Part shown: piece after piece, positions 12,952-15,322 of the stretch
Layout: each line of letters opens with the position of its first letter
How positions within the stretch are numbered: position 1 is the first letter of the stretch
Assembly: GCA_964569815.1 (NCBI GenBank)
Contig: CAZMUN010000027.1
Location: 1 to 15,322, forward strand
Source of the DNA: CAZMUN01 sp964569815
Lineage (GTDB): Archaea; Iainarchaeota; Iainarchaeia; Iainarchaeales; GCA-2688035
Direction: 5' to 3'
Length of the DNA stretch: 15,322 nt
Translations under genes and position numbers: made by a program
Notes under the pieces: generated by a model
Database searches by the model: none
What the model was told of the DNA's origin: nothing
Seen by the model: the letters and a program-made list of their open reading frames with translations, nothing else

Positions 12952-13440
12952 TTAGTCTCTTTCTTTGTGTTTTATTATGCCTCCGATGTATTTTTGTCTG
13001 AAGACTTCTTTTCCTTTGTGGTATATGTGTTCCGTTCCTTTGAAGTTTGTTATGTTTCCTTCGTTTGAGTTCTTGTATTTCCATTCTGCTTCTTTAAAGT
13101 TCTCCGGTCCTCTGAATGGTTTTGATTCTTTTACTTGTAGCAGGGTTTTTTTGAGGAAGACAAATGTTTTTGAGGCAAATTTTTTGTCTTCTCTGTATTG
13201 TGGCTGCATTCCTCCACTGTAAGCCATTGCCCAAACGGGTTTTTCTTTGAAGTAAACAACTTCTTGGCCTGGAGCCATGAAAAATCCGGCATAGCTGTCT
13301 CTGTAATACCAGTTTGCCTCTCTAAATTCCAGTTCTTTGAAGCCCGGCCTTTGTGGAACAACTTCTTTGTCATTGCCTGCATAGGTTCCCTTTTTAGCTT
13401 TTACCAAAAAGCGGGCCAAGTCTTCAAGGTTTGTTTCCAT
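12952..13440 (-). CDS. DUF5680 domain protein
   Basis: The 162-aa protein starts FLVKAKKGTYAGN and continues with the DUF5680 signature: YYRDSYAGFFMAPGQEVVY (45-63) and PVWAMAYSGGM (68-78). The second half repeats the pattern loosely: AEW-Y-NS-EGNI-NF-GTEHIYHKGKEV-QKYIGGII (about 118-155), giving two tandem copies of one motif set. The domain's biochemical role is not established; in bacteria it is sometimes fused to an XRE-type helix-turn-helix. The ATG lies 40 bp inside the upstream mazG gene, so the two are translated together. It is followed closely by the GNAT fragment. No membrane segment is seen. Confidence 0.85.
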   Translation of the reverse strand: METNLEDLARFLVKAKKGTYAGNDKEVVPQRPGFKELEFREANWYYRDSYAGFFMAPGQEVVYFKEKPVWAMAYSGGMQPQYREDKKFASKTFVFLKKTLLQVKESKPFRGPENFKEAEWKYKNSNEGNITNFKGTEHIYHKGKEVFRQKYIGGIIKHKERD

Positions 13441-13832
13441 TGTTTGTTGCCTTCTTTTTTTTCTTCCATTCTTTTTTTGCTTGTTTTTTTTGCTTCGCGC
13501 GCTTCTTCTATTGTGTTTGCTTTTGTGTTTCCGAATACGTGTGGGTTTCTTTTTTCAAGCTTGTGTTTTAGGAATTCCAGGACTTCTTCCATTGTGAATA
13601 ATCCCTCTTTTTCTGCTTGTAGGCAGAAGTCCATCCATGACCAGAGAACATCTCCAAACTCTTCTTTTAGTTCAACCCAGTCTTCTTTGTCAACAGCCAT
13701 CCTGGCTTCAATCGCTTCATCAACCAAATCCTTTTTGTAGAAATCAAAAGTGTTTGAATTGCACTCAGGGCATTCTTTCTTTATCTTTCTAAGAAGGTTT
13801 TCTATTTCCTGAAAGTCCTTGTTTTTATCCAT
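13401..13832 (-). CDS. MazG family nucleotide pyrophosphohydrolase (second in window)
   Basis: This 143-aa protein has the MazG layout: the first helix with ECPECN (20-25, where classical MazG has CPWD), metal ligands Glu39 and Glu42 (LVDEAIEAR), KEEFGDVLW with Glu57, Glu58 and Asp61, then KLEKRNPHVFGNT (91-103), the hallmark RxPHVFG of canonical MazG. It should hydrolyse NTPs or dNTPs to monophosphate and pyrophosphate. It differs from the short MazG at 10839-11201 and is not a recent duplicate. The SD AGAGGGG precedes ATG 13832, and the start is 12 bp after the NYN stop codon. The basic tail (about 104-143) overlaps the DUF5680 start. Confidence 0.92.
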   Translation of the reverse strand: MDKNKDFQEIENLLRKIKKECPECNSNTFDFYKKDLVDEAIEARMAVDKEDWVELKEEFGDVLWSWMDFCLQAEKEGLFTMEEVLEFLKHKLEKRNPHVFGNTKANTIEEAREAKKTSKKRMEEKKEGNKQWKQTLKTWPAFW

Positions 13833-13846
13833 TTTTCATTCCCCTC

Positions 13847-14476
13847 TTAGTAATATTTCAAAAAGCAGACTCCTTTCGCGTCAGCGTCTATCTTTATGTG
13901 TGAATCGCAAGCATTTCTTAGTTCGCTTGAGCTTCCTGCATAACAGTGAATGTTTACTACATCCTTTTTCAGAAGCTGAACTAGTTCTACTGCTGGAACA
14001 AAATCTGCGTCGCCTGTTAGCAACAAAGCAAGCTCGTATTTCTCTTGGAATGCACCCTTAATCATATCTGCTACCAGCTGTATGTCTATTCCTTTTTCTT
14101 TTGAAAGCTTATGCAAACCAGACACTTTTAGAAACTCTTCAAGCTTTATTTTGCAAGGATTACAAAAAGCTGTGTTTTTCTTTGCGTTCTCAACGCGGTT
14201 GTCGACTCTTATGTACTTTAGTTTTCTGTGCCTAATAACAAGTCCCGGAATCCATTTCTTTAGTCTTTCATGAAATCTTTGCTGTGCAGCATATTGGACT
14301 GGCTCTATTTTAATGCTCTTTATTGCATCATAGAAGAACACTTTTTGAATATCAAATTTCTTTGACAATTCTGAATAGAACCAGTCGTATCGAAAGTAAT
14401 CATATATTTTGTTCTGCTTCAAGCCGTGATAAAGGTTTGAGCCATCGATGAATAAGAAACATTTTTTGAGTGCCAT
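13847..14476 (-). CDS. NYN domain (LabA/DUF88-type) ribonuclease
   Basis: From ATG 14476 the protein is 209 aa and opens directly with the NYN strand CFLFIDGSNLYHGL (Asp11). Further conserved acids are Asp131 and Asp137 in KGIDIQLVADMIKGA and Asp156/Asp158 in LLTGDADFVPAV. Together these make the PIN-like Mg-binding pocket of LabA/DUF88 nucleases. CNPC (105-108) sits in the central insertion. The frame is open upstream to 14659, but the extra 61 residues do not resemble any NYN protein and contain hairpin-forming DNA, so the shorter start is preferred. It heads a tight minus-strand set with mazG and the DUF5680 gene. RNA or DNA cleavage is expected; the target is unknown. Confidence 0.92.
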   Translation of the reverse strand: MALKKCFLFIDGSNLYHGLKQNKIYDYFRYDWFYSELSKKFDIQKVFFYDAIKSIKIEPVQYAAQQRFHERLKKWIPGLVIRHRKLKYIRVDNRVENAKKNTAFCNPCKIKLEEFLKVSGLHKLSKEKGIDIQLVADMIKGAFQEKYELALLLTGDADFVPAVELVQLLKKDVVNIHCYAGSSSELRNACDSHIKIDADAKGVCFLKYY

Positions 14477-14490
14477 AGTAGAAGTATGAA

Positions 14491-14521
14491 AGCCCGGATT
14501 TGCCGAAGCAACTCCGGGGCT
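14491..14521 (-). promoter_or_regulatory. UUCG-capped hairpin upstream of the NYN gene
   Basis: On the minus strand AGCCCCGGAGTTGC (14521-14508), TTCG loop (14507-14504), GCAAATCCGGGCT (14503-14491). The arms pair with one bulged C and one G.A mismatch, capped by the extra-stable C(UUCG)G tetraloop. It ends 14 bp before the NYN ATG. A TATA-like ACCATATAGT (14531-14540) could start a transcript whose 5' end contains or abuts this stem. It could be a leader structure controlling NYN expression or an end of upstream transcription. Position and stability are visible; function is inferred. Confidence 0.6.
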
Positions 14522-14563
14522 ACAATAAGAACTATATGGTATTCCATTGTTTTTAAGTCTTTC

Positions 14564-14617
14564 TGAAAGCCCGGCAAAAGGCGAAAATAGGCTTAAATCA
14601 GCTAATTTTTTAGCTGA
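14564..14617. repeat. Short palindrome and repeated 11-mer in the gap before the NYN gene
   Basis: TCAGCTAATTTTTTAGCTGA (14598-14617) is a perfect 8-bp inverted repeat around four T. TGAAAGCCCGG occurs at 14564-14574 and again at 14487-14497. The 179-bp stretch 14477-14655 is thus rich in small repeats and shows no convincing coding content. Confidence 0.45.
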
Positions 14618-14655
14618 AAAAGGATGAAAAAGCCCCCAAATTGTTGTCAAGGGCT

Positions 14656-14793
14656 TCATTTAAAGCAACTCCTCGGAGACTCCAATAAATCTCTTATTTC
14701 TTTCAATAACCTATTTTGCTCTTTTAGAAGCCTGTTTGTCTCAACCACTTTCCTCTTGGTTTTGACCTGTTGTAGAAATGTCGCTACACCCAT
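14656..14793 (-). CDS. Small coiled-coil ORF (45 aa) downstream of the recombinase
   Basis: ATG 14793 overlaps the recombinase stop by 10 bp, and the TGA at 14656-14658 overlaps another ATG (ATGA). The product is almost entirely a heptad-like helix, VVETNRLLKEQNRLLKEIRDLLE, near-identical in pattern to the tail of the transposase remnant at 12605-12897. It may be a stranded transposase 3' end joined to the recombinase gene, or a genuine short dimerising protein made with the recombinase. Overlapping start and stop signals favour translation; homology to an IS tail favours a relic. Confidence 0.5.
   Translation of the reverse strand: MGVATFLQQVKTKRKVVETNRLLKEQNRLLKEIRDLLESPRSCFK
14682..14781 (-). 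repeat. Diverged direct repeat, copy B (coiled-coil tail module)
   Basis: Partner of the repeat at 12619-12718. Here it forms most of the small ORF that follows the right-hand recombinase. Protein similarity (QQ-KTK...V-ETN-LLKEQN-LL-EI--LLE) is stronger than DNA similarity, which suggests selection or slow decay. Confidence 0.75.
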
Positions 14794-15322
14794 TTGCTAG
14801 CATCTCCATTCTGTTGTAAAGTTAACAGGGCTCGTTTCAGTTTTATAGGATTGTTTCCCACTTCTGTTAACAAGTTGATTAGACACATAGGACTCTCTTG
14901 CTCTTTGCTTCTCATTTCATCCAACTCGCTTAAGCCCTGCTCTGACAAAGGAAGCCAGCATTTTTCGCAGAACTGGTTGTTATGGTCATTCAAGGTTTTG
15001 CATCTTGGACAGGCTTTCTGTTTGAGGATATCCTCTTTTTTGTCTTCTTGTTTGAGGCCATGCATTCTTAGGATTGCATCTTCCACTTGTTTGCCTGACA
15101 GGTGGACGTAGCGCGCAGCCATTTTGGATTCTTGTACCCAGCCAAAGTATTCCTTGAGCTGTGCTTCTGTCAGGAATTGGGACATGTAGGTTGCCCTTGA
15201 ATGCCTGAAGTGATGAGGGTTGACTGGCTTTTGTATTCCGGCCCTTTTCGCTACTTTTTGGAGTATGGACATTATGTTTCTGTGCTGCATGCATCCGCCA
15301 AAGTTTTTCTCAATGTTGACAA
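14784..15322 (-). CDS. Tyrosine recombinase/integrase with C-terminal zinc ribbon, partial (N-terminus beyond window)
   Basis: The open frame enters from the right edge and ends at TAG 14784-14786. Visible are NPHHFRHSRAT (His-x-x-Arg), TEAQLKEYFGW and MAARYVHLSGKQ, whose Tyr is the likely nucleophile that forms the covalent 3'-phosphotyrosyl link with DNA. The usual second His is replaced by Trp, which the family tolerates. A zinc ribbon follows (CPRC-x11-CEKC), then a Leu-rich tail. An internal ATG at 15290 is not the real start, because upstream codons (VNIEKNFGG) align with VNLEKGFSG of the left recombinase. The two proteins are diverged paralogues in the same orientation about 15 kb apart. 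It heads the minus-strand accessory genes. Confidence 0.93.
   Translation of the reverse strand, partial: VNIEKNFGGCMQHRNIMSILQKVAKRAGIQKPVNPHHFRHSRATYMSQFLTEAQLKEYFGWVQESKMAARYVHLSGKQVEDAILRMHGLKQEDKKEDILKQKACPRCKTLNDHNNQFCEKCWLPLSEQGLSELDEMRSKEQESPMCLINLLTEVGNNPIKLKRALLTLQQNGDASKWV

Noticed and set aside
12830..13084. 84-aa basic ORF ending in KYNYRSLVESVNSAIK
   Set aside because: Only its last part is transposase-like; the N-terminal part is an out-of-frame reading of the DUF5680 gene, so it is treated as part of the remnant.
14487..14574. CRISPR-like array from the repeated TGAAAGCCCGG
   Set aside because: Only two short copies with no regular spacer pattern; no cas genes in the window.
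14477..14659. 61-residue N-terminal extension of the NYN protein from ATG 14659 (ATGA overlap with the coiled-coil ORF)
   Set aside because: NYN proteins begin at the FIDGSN strand; the extension has no recognisable motif and its DNA is full of hairpins and repeats.

Overview
The window looks archaeal and most likely comes from a DPANN-type genome such as Diapherotrites or Micrarchaeota; the lineage is an inference. Supporting signs are TATA boxes 24-30 bp upstream of leaderless start codons, a type II tRNA-Leu with an intron at the canonical 37/38 position, an archaeal Ogg2-type DNA glycosylase, a DUF1003 protein, and redox genes typical of anaerobes (rubrerythrin, superoxide reductase). Genes inside operons carry strong GGAGGTG Shine-Dalgarno (SD) sequences, while first genes are mostly leaderless.

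Layout. (1) 1-1103: a tyrosine recombinase (C-terminus beyond the window) beside the 3' end of an intron-containing tRNA-Leu(GAG), a classic attachment-site arrangement. (2) 1163-2253: a lipoprotein FKBP prolyl isomerase and a divergent DUF1003 membrane protein. (3) 2267-6180: a divergent HxlR-type regulator and a tightly packed oxidative-stress operon: rhodanese (with an apparent one-base homopolymer frameshift), a 40-aa ORF, a cupin, a 35-aa desulforedoxin-like protein, rubrerythrin, an encapsulated-ferritin-like protein, 2Fe superoxide reductase, 8-oxoguanine glycosylase and MsrA. Together these would remove superoxide and peroxide, sequester iron, and repair oxidised DNA and methionine. 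(4) 6253-8493: an orphan membrane histidine kinase and a U32 peptidase-family protein (tRNA/rRNA hydroxylation type).

(5) 8688-15322: a visibly more AT-rich accessory region, entirely on the minus strand. It holds a 68-aa conserved-looking protein, a PD-(D/E)XK nuclease-DUF2075 helicase fusion preceded at 2 bp by a MazG-like pyrophosphohydrolase, a zone with three inverted repeats, an unrecognised 344-aa protein, and a decayed transposase end that cuts off a GNAT acetyltransferase. Next come a DUF5680 protein, a second MazG, a NYN-domain RNase, a small coiled-coil ORF, and a second tyrosine recombinase with a C-terminal zinc ribbon that runs off the right edge. Two paralogous recombinases, an IS remnant and two nucleotide/nucleic-acid-attacking cassettes make this look like a defence or mobile island.

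The best candidates for undescribed biology are the MazG + nuclease-helicase pair, the NYN-MazG-DUF5680(-GNAT) cassette, and the mini desulforedoxin and cargo-type ferritin inside the oxidative-stress operon. No CRISPR array or rRNA was seen.
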